A DNA stretch of 64,000 nt from Streptomyces atratus (GTDB lineage: Bacteria; Actinomycetota; Actinomycetes; Streptomycetales; Streptomycetaceae), in NCBI RefSeq assembly GCF_900119365.1, contig NZ_FPJO01000003.1:1-64000 (forward strand), read 5' to 3'. Positions 36,383 through 45,017 of this stretch are shown piece after piece (position 1 is the first letter of the stretch; each line of letters starts with the position of its first letter). The translations under genes and the position numbers were made by a program. A model generated the notes under the pieces. That model saw only the letters and a program-made list of their open reading frames with translations, ran no database searches and was not told the origin of the DNA.

Positions 36383-37852
36383 ATGAACGACCAGATTCAC
36401 TCCGACGGCTCGGACCACGAGCACGGAGCGCTTGGCGACGCCGAGTACGCGGAGTTCATGGAGCTCGCCGCGGAGGAGGGCTTCGACCTCGAAGAGGTCG
36501 AGGGCGCGATCGACGAGGCCGGACACGGCCCGCTGCCCGTGCTCGCCGTCGTCGGCCGCCCCAATGTCGGCAAGTCGACGCTGGTGAACCGGATCATCGG
36601 CCGCCGCGAGGCGGTCGTCGAGGACAAGCCCGGCGTCACTCGCGACCGCGTCACCTACGAGGCCGAGTGGGCGGGCCGCCGCTTCAAGGTCGTCGACACC
36701 GGCGGCTGGGAGCAGGACGTGCTGGGCATCGACGCCTCCGTCGCCGCCCAGGCCGAGTACGCGATCGAGGCGTCCGACGCGGTCGTCTTCGTGGTCGACT
36801 CGACGGTCGGCGCGACCGACACCGACGAAGCCGTCGTCAAGCTGCTGCGCCGGGCCGGCAAGCCGGTCGTGCTGTGCGCCAACAAGGTCGACGGACAGAG
36901 CGGCGAGGCGGACGCCACCGCGCTGTGGTCGCTGGGTCTCGGCGAGCCGCACCCGGTCTCCTCGCTGCACGGCCGCGGCACCGGCGACCTGCTCGACGCC
37001 GTGCTCGAAGCGCTTCCCGAGGCCCCGGCCCAGCGCTTCGGCACCGCGATCGGCGGCCCGCGCCGAATCGCGCTCATCGGCCGTCCGAACGTCGGCAAGT
37101 CCTCGCTGCTGAACAAGGTGGCGAACGAGGACCGCGTCGTCGTCAACGAGCTCGCCGGCACCACCCGCGACCCGGTCGACGAGCTGATCGAGCTCGGCGG
37201 CATCACCTGGAAGTTCATCGACACGGCCGGCATCCGCCGCCGCGTCCACCTCCAGGAAGGTGCGGACTACTACGCCTCGCTGCGCACCGCCGCCGCCGTG
37301 GAGAAGGCCGAGGTCGCCGTCGTCCTGATCGACGCCGGCGAGTCCATCAGCGTCCAGGACCAGCGCATCATCACCATGGCCGTGGAGGCCGGGCGTGCCC
37401 TGGTGATCGCGTACAACAAGTGGGACAAGCTCGACGAGGAGCGCCGCTACTACCTGGAGCGCGAGATCGAGACGGAGCTCGCGCAGATCGCGTGGGCACC
37501 GCGGGTCAATGTCTCGGCCGTCACCGGCCGACACATGGAGAAGCTCGTCCCGGCGATCGAGACCGCCCTCGCCAGCTGGGAGACCCGCGTCCCCACCGGC
37601 CGGCTGAACGCCTTCCTCGGCGAGATCGTCGCCTCCCACCCGCACCCCGTCCGCGGTGGCAAGCAGCCCCGGATCCTCTTCGGCACCCAGGCCGGCACCA
37701 AGCCGCCGCGCTTCGTGCTGTTCGCCTCGGGCTTCCTGGAGCACGGCTACCGGCGGTTCGTCGAGCGCCGGCTGCGTGAGGAGTTCGGCTTCGAGGGCAC
37801 CCCGATCCATATCTCGGTGCGGGTCCGCGAGAAGCGCGGCCGCAACAAGTAA
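36383..37852 (+). CDS. der: Ribosome biogenesis GTPase Der (EngA)
   Basis: The 489-residue double GTPase has a 50-residue acidic N-terminal extension common in Streptomyces. First G domain: GRPNVGKST at 58-66, then DTGGWEQD and NKVD. Second G domain: GRPNVGKSS near residue 233, then DTAGIRRR and NKWDK. A KH-like C-terminal domain follows ([15 protein letters not shown]...[24 protein letters not shown]). It works in 50S subunit maturation. ATG 36383 follows an AGAGGAA site. A long hairpin follows the stop. Confidence 0.96.
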   Translation: MNDQIHSDGSDHEHGALGDAEYAEFMELAAEEGFDLEEVEGAIDEAGHGPLPVLAVVGRPNVGKSTLVNRIIGRREAVVEDKPGVTRDRVTYEAEWAGRRFKVVDTGGWEQDVLGIDASVAAQAEYAIEASDAVVFVVDSTVGATDTDEAVVKLLRRAGKPVVLCANKVDGQSGEADATALWSLGLGEPHPVSSLHGRGTGDLLDAVLEALPEAPAQRFGTAIGGPRRIALIGRPNVGKSSLLNKVANEDRVVVNELAGTTRDPVDELIELGGITWKFIDTAGIRRRVHLQEGADYYASLRTAAAVEKAEVAVVLIDAGESISVQDQRIITMAVEAGRALVIAYNKWDKLDEERRYYLEREIETELAQIAWAPRVNVSAVTGRHMEKLVPAIETALASWETRVPTGRLNAFLGEIVASHPHPVRGGKQPRILFGTQAGTKPPRFVLFASGFLEHGYRRFVERRLREEFGFEGTPIHISVRVREKRGRNK

Positions 37853-37861
37853 CCGGCAAGG

Positions 37862-37920
37862 GCGTACGACAGAGCCCCGGACCGTCTCGCATCCGAGACG
37901 ACCGGGGCTCAGTCGTACGC
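37862..37920. terminator. Long hairpin after der
   Basis: Three nested paired segments (GCGTACGAC/GTCGTACGC, GAGCCCCGG/CCGGGGCTC, CGTCTCG/CGAGACG), each broken by a 1-2 nt bulge, form one 59-nt hairpin. It ends exactly where the convergent gene's stop codon begins, so it probably terminates from both sides. Confidence 0.82.
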
Positions 37921-38430
37921 TCAGGCTCCGCGCGAGCCCGGGGGCAGGGCCGCCGGCTGTGTGCGCCCGGAGTGTCGGCCCACCCGCTGCCAGGAACCGG
38001 AACCGCCGGTGTGTGTGCCGGTGCCACTGTCGGCGCCACTGTCGGTACCGCTGCTGTGTCCGGTGGCCCCGCCCGTGACGGCGAGACCGGTGGAGAAACC
38101 GGCGGAGTGGCCGGAATGGCCGCTCAGCGGGAGACGGCTGCCGAAGAGCCCGGCGCCGAAGGCCACGAAGCCGAGATTCTCCTCGCCGCTCCGATCACCC
38201 GGCAGCGCCCGGAACGAACGGCGGTACTCGCAGTACAGCGCGTCGTAGATCGGGGTGTGGGACGGACCGCCCGAGGGGTCCTGCGAGGGGCGCATGGAAG
38301 GGATCGGGCTCGGGCGCTGGTGGGAGGAGTCGTATGAGTGCACGTATGTGCCAACGACCCCAGTGTCCGTCGGATGCGGGCGCGGCGGAGAAATAGCTGT
38401 TCGCCGCCGGTGCGAGGGGCCGGCCGTCAT
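37921..38430 (-). CDS. Hypothetical protein with IYDALYCEYRRSFRALPGDRSGEE core
   Basis: A protein of up to 169 residues. The recognisable part is THTPIYDALYCEYRRSFRALPGDRSGEENLGFVAFGAG in the middle; the C-terminal half is Gly/Ser/Thr/His-rich and disordered. The ATG at 38430 lies 2 nt after the stop of the upstream gene, which suggests coupling, but an internal ATG at 38295 (MRPSQDPSGG) would also give a sensible protein. No known domain. It resembles conserved Streptomyces hypotheticals next to der. Confidence 0.7.
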   Translation of the reverse strand: MTAGPSHRRRTAISPPRPHPTDTGVVGTYVHSYDSSHQRPSPIPSMRPSQDPSGGPSHTPIYDALYCEYRRSFRALPGDRSGEENLGFVAFGAGLFGSRLPLSGHSGHSAGFSTGLAVTGGATGHSSGTDSGADSGTGTHTGGSGSWQRVGRHSGRTQPAALPPGSRGA

Positions 38431-38432
38431 GA

Positions 38433-39275
38433 TCAGGTACCGGCCAGCGGCATCGCGGCGGCGACCAGGAGCCCTGCGGCCGCGGCCCGGTCCAGGGCGT
38501 CGCGCAGCAGGTCCTCGCGGGGCTGCTGGCCGATCGACCCGGCCGGGGCGGCGAAGACGAGAACGGTCTGGGACTTGTTGGCCGCGGTCCGCCAGCCCTC
38601 AGTGACCTGGAGCGGTGCGTGCGCCTGCCACCAGGCGACCGGTGCGCCGCCGCCGGTGCCCGGCTGGAGCACGGCGTGCAGCTGGCCCATGGCGAGCAGG
38701 ATCGACCAGCCGTGCAGCACGGCGGGCACCTGGTCCATCCGGTGGACGGGATGGAAGCCCTGCTCCAGCAGCAGCTGGAGGAATTCGTCGCCCCGGCTGC
38801 CGTCCGTGCCCGGACGGGCGATGGCACCGGTCGGCTCGACGACGAGGGCCGGGTGGAGCTCGTCGTCGATCAGGACGAGGCCGCTGGTGATCCCGAGGAC
38901 GGCCTGCTCGGTGGACGGGCCCTGCGGCTGCGCCGCGCCGCCGGAGCCGTCGTCGCCGGTGATGCTGCGTACGGCGCCCTGCAGCTGCTCCTCCGCGACC
39001 TGGACGACCTGCGAGGGGATGCACGTCGCATGGGCGAAGGCGAGGACGGCGGTCTCGTCGCCGACGAAGAGCACCGTGCTGGTGCGTTCCTGCTCGGAGT
39101 GGCCGGGGGTGCGGCAGGAAGTGCAGTCGTAACTGCCCGGGGCGTTGTCGCCGACGAGCAGCCGGTCGGCTTCGGCGTCGCCGATCTCGGCGCGTACGTC
39201 CTCGCTGACGTCGAGCATGCGCGGCACGGGTGGCTCCTCGAACTCGGTACGTGCGCCGGGCGGTTCCCGGCTCAT
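38433..39275 (-). CDS. Conserved hypothetical protein with a Cys-x-x-Cys segment
   Basis: The 280-residue soluble protein is unrecognised by domain. It contains GSYDCTSCRTPGHSEQE, a CxxC-plus-His patch that could bind metal, then alternating hydrophobic strands (TSTVLFVGDETAVLAFAHATCIPS, TSGLVLIDDELHPALVVEPTG). The start ATG 39275 has no good Shine-Dalgarno; ATG at MLDVSEDV about 20 residues in is an alternative. It is co-directional and nearly contiguous with the gene at 37921-38430. Confidence 0.75.
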   Translation of the reverse strand: MSREPPGARTEFEEPPVPRMLDVSEDVRAEIGDAEADRLLVGDNAPGSYDCTSCRTPGHSEQERTSTVLFVGDETAVLAFAHATCIPSQVVQVAEEQLQGAVRSITGDDGSGGAAQPQGPSTEQAVLGITSGLVLIDDELHPALVVEPTGAIARPGTDGSRGDEFLQLLLEQGFHPVHRMDQVPAVLHGWSILLAMGQLHAVLQPGTGGGAPVAWWQAHAPLQVTEGWRTAANKSQTVLVFAAPAGSIGQQPREDLLRDALDRAAAAGLLVAAAMPLAGT

Positions 39276-39584
39276 GGAAATGACAACGGGCGAGCCGCGG
39301 CCGGGGTCACGCGAGAAAGGGAACGTAATCGAACCAACCGGCGCAGAGGGTGAATCTCAGGATCCCGACGACCGATCGGTGGTTGTTTGTCCCGATCTGG
39401 CGGGGCGCGATGTGGTCGACTCGATCACGCACCGGTGCACTGATACATCGACAAAGTGGGAAACCGGGCGAGTTTACAGTTGACCGAATTTCGCCCCTAC
39501 GTGGAGTGAACCGTCGGCGGGCCCGTGCCGTCATGCCAAGTGCAGCCTGCCGCTGATCAGCCGAACCGGGAGATATGGCGTTTC
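39276..39584. other. Divergent intergenic region
   Basis: A 309-bp stretch between divergent genes with lower GC than its surroundings. It contains the 10-bp palindrome GCACCGGTGC (39429-39438) and a TTGACC hexamer at 39480-39485 without a good -10. No gene seen; it should hold both promoters. Confidence 0.5.
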
Positions 39585-40868
39585 ATGCACATTTCTTTCC
39601 TGCTCCACAACGCCTACGGAGTCGGGGGCACGATCCGCACGACGTTCAATCTCGCCGGAGAGCTGGCCGGGCACCATGACGTCGAGATCGTGTCGGTCTT
39701 CCGGCACCGCGACGTCCCCGCGCTGGGCGCCCCCGAAGGGGTGCGCATGAGCCACCTCGTCGACCTGCGGAAGAAGAGCCCGACGTACGACGGCGACGCG
39801 GCCGAATACGCCCGTCCCGCGACCGTGTTCCCGCGCGGCGACAGCCGGTACCGGCAGTACAGCAGGCTGAGCGACGCACGGGTGGCGGACCATCTGCGCT
39901 CCCTGGAGGCGGACGTCGTGGTCGGGACCCGGCCGGGGCTCAATGTGCACATCAGCAGGCAGGCCCGCCGCGGCCCGGTCCGGATCGGGCAGGAGCACCT
40001 CACCCTCGACAGCCACGGCTACCGGCTCCGCCGCGAGATCGCGCACCGCTACACCCTGCTCGACGCGATCACCACCGTCACCGAGGCCGACGCCCACGCC
40101 TACCGGACCGGGTTCAAACTGCCCGGCGTACGGATCGAGGCCATTGCCAACAGCGTGCCCGCGCCGACGGTCCCGCCCGCCGACGGCGACCACAAGTGGG
40201 TGATCGCCGCGGGCCGGCTGCACAAGGTCAAGCGGTACGACCTGCTCGTCCGGGCGTTCGCCGACGTGGTTGCGGTCCGCCCGGACTGGCGGCTGCGCAT
40301 CTACGGCGGCGGCGACGCGACCGGGAACGAACGACAGGCGCTGCTCACGCTCATCGGCGAACTCGGGCTGCACGACCACGTGTTCCTGATGGGGCCGGTC
40401 AATCCGCTGGAGGCCGAGTGGCCCAAGGGGTCGATCGCCGCGGTCACTTCGGACCGCGAGTCCTTCGGCATGACCATCGTCGAGGCGATGCGCTGCGGAC
40501 TGCCCGTCGTCGCCACCGACTGCCCGCACGGCCCCCGCGAGATCATCGACGACGGCACCGACGGACGACTGGTGCCCGTCGGTGACACGGCGGCGGTGGC
40601 CGACGCCCTGCTCGCACTGATCCAGGACGACGACGCACGGCACCGCGCGGGGCTCGCCGCACTGGCCGCCTCGCAGCGCTTCGATCCGTCGCGGATCGCC
40701 GAACGTCATGAACGGCTCTTCACCGAACTCGCCTCGCGCGGCCCGCGCGACCGCTCGCACGGCGCGATGAGCACCACGCTGCACCGCGCCCGGGGCGCTG
40801 TGCTGGACGGGGCGTACGCCCTGCGCTACAAGGCAGCCGCCGCGATCCGCAAGGGGAAGACCGCATGA
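39585..40868 (+). CDS. GT4 family glycosyltransferase
   Basis: The 427-residue retaining GT-B glycosyltransferase starts MHISFLLHNAYGVGGTIRTTFNLA. The nucleotide-sugar site is WVIAAGRLHKVKRYDLLVRAFADV and the EX7E signature is ESFGMTIVEAMRCGLPVVATDCPHGPREII. Homologues polymerise or decorate cell-wall glycopolymers and exopolysaccharides. ATG 39585 follows GGGAG (39568-39572). The stop overlaps the next start (ATGA), so the two products likely act together. Confidence 0.92.
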   Translation: MHISFLLHNAYGVGGTIRTTFNLAGELAGHHDVEIVSVFRHRDVPALGAPEGVRMSHLVDLRKKSPTYDGDAAEYARPATVFPRGDSRYRQYSRLSDARVADHLRSLEADVVVGTRPGLNVHISRQARRGPVRIGQEHLTLDSHGYRLRREIAHRYTLLDAITTVTEADAHAYRTGFKLPGVRIEAIANSVPAPTVPPADGDHKWVIAAGRLHKVKRYDLLVRAFADVVAVRPDWRLRIYGGGDATGNERQALLTLIGELGLHDHVFLMGPVNPLEAEWPKGSIAAVTSDRESFGMTIVEAMRCGLPVVATDCPHGPREIIDDGTDGRLVPVGDTAAVADALLALIQDDDARHRAGLAALAASQRFDPSRIAERHERLFTELASRGPRDRSHGAMSTTLHRARGAVLDGAYALRYKAAAAIRKGKTA

Positions 40869-41704
40869 CCGCCTCCGCAGTGCGAAGGACGCCACGGGCC
40901 GACTGCACCGTGGGACCCGACGGCGGGATCACCTTCGATCTCGACCTCCGCCGCGAGGACGAGGAGGCGCCCGAACTGCTGCTCCGGCTCCGTGGCGCCA
41001 AGAGCCCGGACCGCGACGCCGGGGCCGTACGGCTGTCGCTGAGCCCGCTGCGCGACGGACGGCTGCGCGCGGTGCTGCCGGGGACCACGCGGTCCGCCGA
41101 GGGCCGCTGGGACGTGTATCTGCGGGAGCCGGGCGGGGACGACGACGGGGCGGTGGCCGTCGAGCCCGGGATCAGGGACCTGCGCCTGCTCGTCGACCGC
41201 GCACCGGCGAGCGGGCCGATCGCGGTCCGCATCCCGTACCCGACCCTCGACGGCCGGCTCGCCGTCCGCTGCTGGCTGCGCGCACCGCACGCCGAGGCCG
41301 GACCGGTGACCTTCGACGGGGCCGGGATGACCGTCGAGGGCACGCTGTACGGGACCGGCCTCGGCACCGACGCCCGCGTCGAGGCACGGCTGCCCGGTGC
41401 CGACGGCCGGGTCCTGCGGGTGCCGGTCACCGGGCAGGAAGGCACCTTCGCCTTCACGCTCCCGTTCGACCGGCTGGCCGACGGCTCCGTCACCGCACAG
41501 CAGCTGTGGACGCTCTGGCTGGTCCCCGGGGCGGCGGAGGGCGAGCCGGCCGGCGGCGTACGGATCTCCCGCATCCTCGACGACGTCTGGGACCGCAAGA
41601 AGATCTTCGTCTACCCGGGCCGCAGCGCGGGGGAGGGTGTCCGGGCCACTCCCTGCTACTCCACCGACAACGACCTCTGCGTACGGCTCGAACCGGCACC
41701 TTAG
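40865..41704 (+). CDS. Hypothetical beta-rich protein coupled to a glycosyltransferase
   Basis: The 279-residue protein is not recognised by name. It is predicted mostly beta: repeated strands such as GGITFDLDLRR, AVRLSLSPLRDGRLRAVLP, RWDVYLREPGGDD and EARLPGADGRVLRVPVTGQEGTFAFTLPF. It ends in a conserved-looking YSTDNDLCVRLEP. No signal peptide or membrane helix. The 4-nt overlap with the glycosyltransferase gene suggests an accessory or carbohydrate-binding role; that is inference. Confidence 0.78.
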   Translation: MTASAVRRTPRADCTVGPDGGITFDLDLRREDEEAPELLLRLRGAKSPDRDAGAVRLSLSPLRDGRLRAVLPGTTRSAEGRWDVYLREPGGDDDGAVAVEPGIRDLRLLVDRAPASGPIAVRIPYPTLDGRLAVRCWLRAPHAEAGPVTFDGAGMTVEGTLYGTGLGTDARVEARLPGADGRVLRVPVTGQEGTFAFTLPFDRLADGSVTAQQLWTLWLVPGAAEGEPAGGVRISRILDDVWDRKKIFVYPGRSAGEGVRATPCYSTDNDLCVRLEPAP

Positions 41705-41717
41705 AGCCTGTCCGGTG

Positions 41718-41752
41718 CAGGGCTTGCGGACACAGGCTGTCCGCAAGCCCTG
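41718..41752. terminator. 15-bp inverted repeat before the WYL regulator gene
   Basis: CAGGGCTTGCGGACA (41718-41732) is perfectly repeated in inverted form (41738-41752) around CAGGC. It starts 13 nt after the upstream stop and ends 13 nt before ATG 41766. It could be a terminator for the glycosyltransferase operon or an operator or translational control element for the regulator. Confidence 0.65.
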
Positions 41753-41765
41753 GCAGACTCGCCCC

Positions 41766-42725
41766 ATGTTGGAGACCTCGGCACGACTGCTGCGTCTGCT
41801 CTCACTGCTCCAGGCACACCGCGACTGGTCCGGAGCCGATCTCGCCGACCGGCTCGGCGTCACCCCGCGGACCGTCCGGCGCGACGTCGACAAGCTGCGC
41901 GAACTGGGCTACCCGGTCAACGCCAGTCCCGGCACCGGCGGCGGGTACCAGCTCGGCGCCGGTGCCCAGCTGCCGCCGCTGCTCCTGGACGACGAGGAGG
42001 CCGTCGCCGTCGCGGTCGGCCTGCGCATCGCGGCGGGCAACGGCGTCGAGGGCATCGGCGAGACCTCCGTACGCGCCCTGGCCAAGCTGGAGCAGGTGCT
42101 GCCGGACCGGCTCCGGCGCCGGGTGAACGCGCTGAACACCTTCACCGTGCCGTTGCTCCGCGGGCCCGTCGCGTCGGTCGCCGACGCGGGTGTCCTGACC
42201 GAACTCGCCGGGGCCTGCCGGGACGCCGAACGGCTGCGCTTCGAGTACCGGGACCACTCCGGCTCCGTCTCGCGGCGGACCGTCGAACCGCACCGGCTGG
42301 TGTGCACCGAGCGCCGCTGGTACCTCGTCGCCTGGGACCTGGACCGCGCGGACTGGCGTACGTTCCGGGCCGACCGGATCACCCCCACACCGCCGCACGG
42401 CCCGAGGTTCACCCCGCGTGACGCACCTGCGGAGGATCTGGCGGCCTATGTCTCGAAAGGGATCTCCACGTCCGTGTACCCGACGCGGGCGGTGGTCCGG
42501 CTGAAGGCGGGGATCGAGCGCGCGGCCGAGCGGATCTCGCCCTCGTCCGGGGTGCTGGAGGCGGTCGACGCCGACACCTGTCTGCTGCGCACCGGGGCGG
42601 CCACCCTGGACGTGCTGGTCATCCACGTGATGATGCTGGGATTCGACTTCGAGGTGGTCGAACCACCGGAGCTCCAGGACGCGATCAGGGCATCCAGGGA
42701 CCGGCTGACCAGGGCCCTGGAGTGA
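41766..42725 (+). CDS. HTH-WYL domain transcriptional regulator
   Basis: The 319-residue regulator has an N-terminal DeoR/HTH_11-type helix-turn-helix (GADLADRLGVTPRTVRRDVDKLRELGY). The WYL domain contains the family residues in VCTERRWYLVAWDLDRADWRTFRADRI, and a C-terminal WCX extension follows. WYL domains sense nucleic-acid-like ligands in DNA damage and defence regulators. ATG 41766 is the natural start. There is no divergent partner, so the target is unclear. Confidence 0.92.
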   Translation: MLETSARLLRLLSLLQAHRDWSGADLADRLGVTPRTVRRDVDKLRELGYPVNASPGTGGGYQLGAGAQLPPLLLDDEEAVAVAVGLRIAAGNGVEGIGETSVRALAKLEQVLPDRLRRRVNALNTFTVPLLRGPVASVADAGVLTELAGACRDAERLRFEYRDHSGSVSRRTVEPHRLVCTERRWYLVAWDLDRADWRTFRADRITPTPPHGPRFTPRDAPAEDLAAYVSKGISTSVYPTRAVVRLKAGIERAAERISPSSGVLEAVDADTCLLRTGAATLDVLVIHVMMLGFDFEVVEPPELQDAIRASRDRLTRALE

Positions 42726-43137
42726 GCCCCGCCTGCGACAACGCCATACGGACGGCCGGGGTCGCCCGCTATACCAGTGACAGCCGACGGCCGTCCCCGT
42801 ACCGCATCGCGGATATTGTGACCAGAGGATAAGGCTGCCATAAGGAAGCGTGAATTCCTGGCGACCTGCTCATTTACGCAGGTTATTCGGCAAGGGAATT
42901 CCATCCGCTCGGCACGGGATATTCCATTCCGATTCCGGGCCTTCCGCGTGATCGCTTTCCGGCTTGTGTGATTACTGTGTGTCCGGTCCCCTGGGGCGTG
43001 TTCGAGTGGCGTGATTCATACGGCAGGCGTGTCGTGATCCTGTGACAGAAGTGTGACCGGCGGGGAACGTGAGGATGCCCGGCGGCCGCGGGCGCCCCGG
43101 CTTCCGCCGTCGCCCGCGGCCGCCTACGGTGAGGGGC
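42726..43137. other. Intergenic region, no gene seen
   Basis: This 412-bp stretch is AT-richer than average. The only structure noticed is a short inverted repeat ACCTGC/GCAGGT (42864-42869 and 42878-42883) and two GGAATTCC-like boxes near 42855 and 42896. No protein with actinobacterial codon use is present. Confidence 0.5.
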
Positions 43138-43353
43138 ATGGCACCCATACCGACCCCTCCTGTCCAGCCCGACGACGCGCCGGGTGAGTACGTCGGCCTC
43201 GCCGCCGACGCCGCCGAACGGCGGGCCCGCAGCCGTGGCTGGAGCACCGTCAGATCCCTGCCGCCGGGCGCGATCATCACCATGGAGTTCCGGAGCGGAC
43301 GGATCAACTTCGAGGTCGACGCCGCCGTCGTCACCCGCTGCTGGGTGGGCTGA
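43138..43353 (+). CDS. I78 family peptidase inhibitor-like protein
   Basis: A 71-residue protein. The pattern EYVGLAADAAERRARSRGWSTVRSLPPGAIITMEFRSGRINFEVDAAVVTRCWVG matches the I78/potato-inhibitor-I-like family: an N-terminal helix, a reactive-loop segment, then two strands with RINFEV. Many Streptomyces encode this as a small cytosolic protein. No signal peptide. A strong bidirectional terminator follows. Confidence 0.8.
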   Translation: MAPIPTPPVQPDDAPGEYVGLAADAAERRARSRGWSTVRSLPPGAIITMEFRSGRINFEVDAAVVTRCWVG

Positions 43354-43383
43354 GACTCCCGCGACCGCGATCCGGGCGTCCGG

Positions 43384-43439
43384 CCCCGGACATGAGTGAA
43401 GGCCCCGACCGGAGTCGGGGCCTTCACTCATGTCCGGGG
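43384..43439. terminator. 26-bp perfect bidirectional terminator
   Basis: 43384-43409 is the exact reverse complement of 43414-43439, with a CGGA loop. It sits between the convergent I78-inhibitor (+) and PAP2 (-) genes. Confidence 0.88.
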
Positions 43440-43477
43440 GAGCGGCTGTGCGTACCGGCCCCGTGATCGCCGGGGTC

Positions 43478-44482
43478 TCAGCCGCCGGCCACCGGGCGGG
43501 CGGGGCTCGTGCCGCCGCGCGGTGTGCGGTCGGCGTGCGGCGGCCGCCGGCTGCCGGCCGGGGTGACCGGAGTCCGCTCCGAGCGCACCACATGCGCCGG
43601 ATGCGAGGCGTGCGCGCGCGAGCGGGTGGCGGTGCCGCCCGCGGCCGCCGCGACGGCCGGCTCCAGCGCCGGGGTGTCGCCGCCGTCCGGCCGCGGCCGC
43701 AGCGCGGCCCTGGGGCCGCCGGCCGCGACGGGCATGGAGGGAACGGGGCGGCCGAATCCCCGCAGGTTGTCGCGCTGGGCGAAGATCCAGGCCTCCGCCC
43801 GGGTGATCAGCGGCTCGACCCAGGGCAGGCCCAGCATGATCAGCAGCCCCGCCGCCCAGCCCAGCAGGACGTCGCTGAGCCAGTGCGTACCGAGATAGAC
43901 GGTGGTGAGGCCGACGCCGAGCGAGACGATGGCCGACATGGCCGACAGATAGCGCCGGGCTCGCGGGGTGGTGGCCAGATAGGCGAGGATTCCCCAGGTC
44001 ACGACCGCGTTGGCGGTGTGGCCGGAGGGGAATATGTCGCCGCCGGCGAAGAGTTCCGCGGAGCCGATCTGGGTCGCGTAGTGCGGGCCGAGGCGCCCCA
44101 GGCCGATCTTGACCGCGCCGACCGTCACATTGAGTAGCAGCAGCGCCGCGCCCAGCGTCAGCAGCGGTCGCAGCGTGTGCTGCCGCCAGGAGCGCCAGCC
44201 GAGCCAGCAGGCGACCATGGTGGCGGTGGGTCCGCGCTGGCCGAGCACGATGTAGTAGTCGAGGAACGCATGGATTTCCGGCCACTGCTGATAGGGCCGG
44301 AAGAGCATGACCTTCCAGTCCAGGGTCACCAGCGAGGACGAGACCAGCACGGCAATGACGATGGCGAGATAGAACGCCAACGTCCCGCCGAAGAGCGCGA
44401 TGCGGTGACGGCTCATCCGCGGTGGCTCTATCTTCGGCGGCTCCGGCTCCCGGTCCAGCCGGGCAAAGATGTCGGTACGCAC
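43478..44482 (-). CDS. PAP2 superfamily membrane phosphatase
   Basis: The 334-residue protein has about five membrane helices in residues 30-240. The PAP2 motifs are KIGLGRLGPHYA (variant of KX6RP), FPSGHTANAVVTW and TVYLGTHWLSDVLLGW. The family dephosphorylates lipid phosphates such as undecaprenyl pyrophosphate or phosphatidate. The C-terminal 85 residues are a Pro/Arg/Ala-rich cytoplasmic tail. GTG start at 44482, in a divergent arrangement with the MFS gene. Confidence 0.92.
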   Translation of the reverse strand: MRTDIFARLDREPEPPKIEPPRMSRHRIALFGGTLAFYLAIVIAVLVSSSLVTLDWKVMLFRPYQQWPEIHAFLDYYIVLGQRGPTATMVACWLGWRSWRQHTLRPLLTLGAALLLLNVTVGAVKIGLGRLGPHYATQIGSAELFAGGDIFPSGHTANAVVTWGILAYLATTPRARRYLSAMSAIVSLGVGLTTVYLGTHWLSDVLLGWAAGLLIMLGLPWVEPLITRAEAWIFAQRDNLRGFGRPVPSMPVAAGGPRAALRPRPDGGDTPALEPAVAAAAGGTATRSRAHASHPAHVVRSERTPVTPAGSRRPPHADRTPRGGTSPARPVAGG

Positions 44483-45017
44483 CCAATCGACGTTACAGCG
44501 AGTTAGTGCGGGACCAGGTCGATCCGGTCTCTTTGTGATGACGATGTGATGTGGACTATGTCTCAGCGGGGCCTTAATTCCCGACCCTCGTGAGCATCTC
44601 GAAGCGCCTTCACGCTATTGATTTCGCACGCATTTCGGAAGGGTGTTTGGGAGCGGGCGGAAAAGCGCAGGAGGTGCCGGTATGAATTTATCCGGGCCCG
44701 GCAGGAGGTGGAACGGACGGTGCCGGTCCGGTCACCGGCCGCTTTCGGCGCGGGCCCGGCGGGTGCCGCGCGGGGGCGGCCGAGTACCGTCCTGTGCCGG
44801 GTGCGGAGCGCGTCCCCGCAGGTCCGGGCGGCGGGTCGGCGTGGCGTACGCCACACCCCGTGGTCCGACCGGGTATGAGGTGGACCACGTGGGAGGGCTC
44901 CGAACTCGCGTACGCTGACGGATCACTCGCCCGTCGATGCCGGGCCATGAGGAGCGGCGAACCGCCGCGTCCCCGGTTGGCCCGCCGAGCGCGAGGGACC
45001 TTTTGGGAGGTACATGC
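44483..45017. other. Intergenic region between PAP2 and MFS genes
   Basis: A 535-bp region with no supported gene. Short open frames here have poor third-position GC and no Shine-Dalgarno. The first 170 bp are AT-richer, probably the PAP2 promoter side. GGGAGG at 45005-45010 is the MFS ribosome binding site. Confidence 0.5.

Noticed and set aside
44560..45010. Small open frames before the MFS gene
   Set aside because: No Shine-Dalgarno, poor codon bias, no conserved motif.
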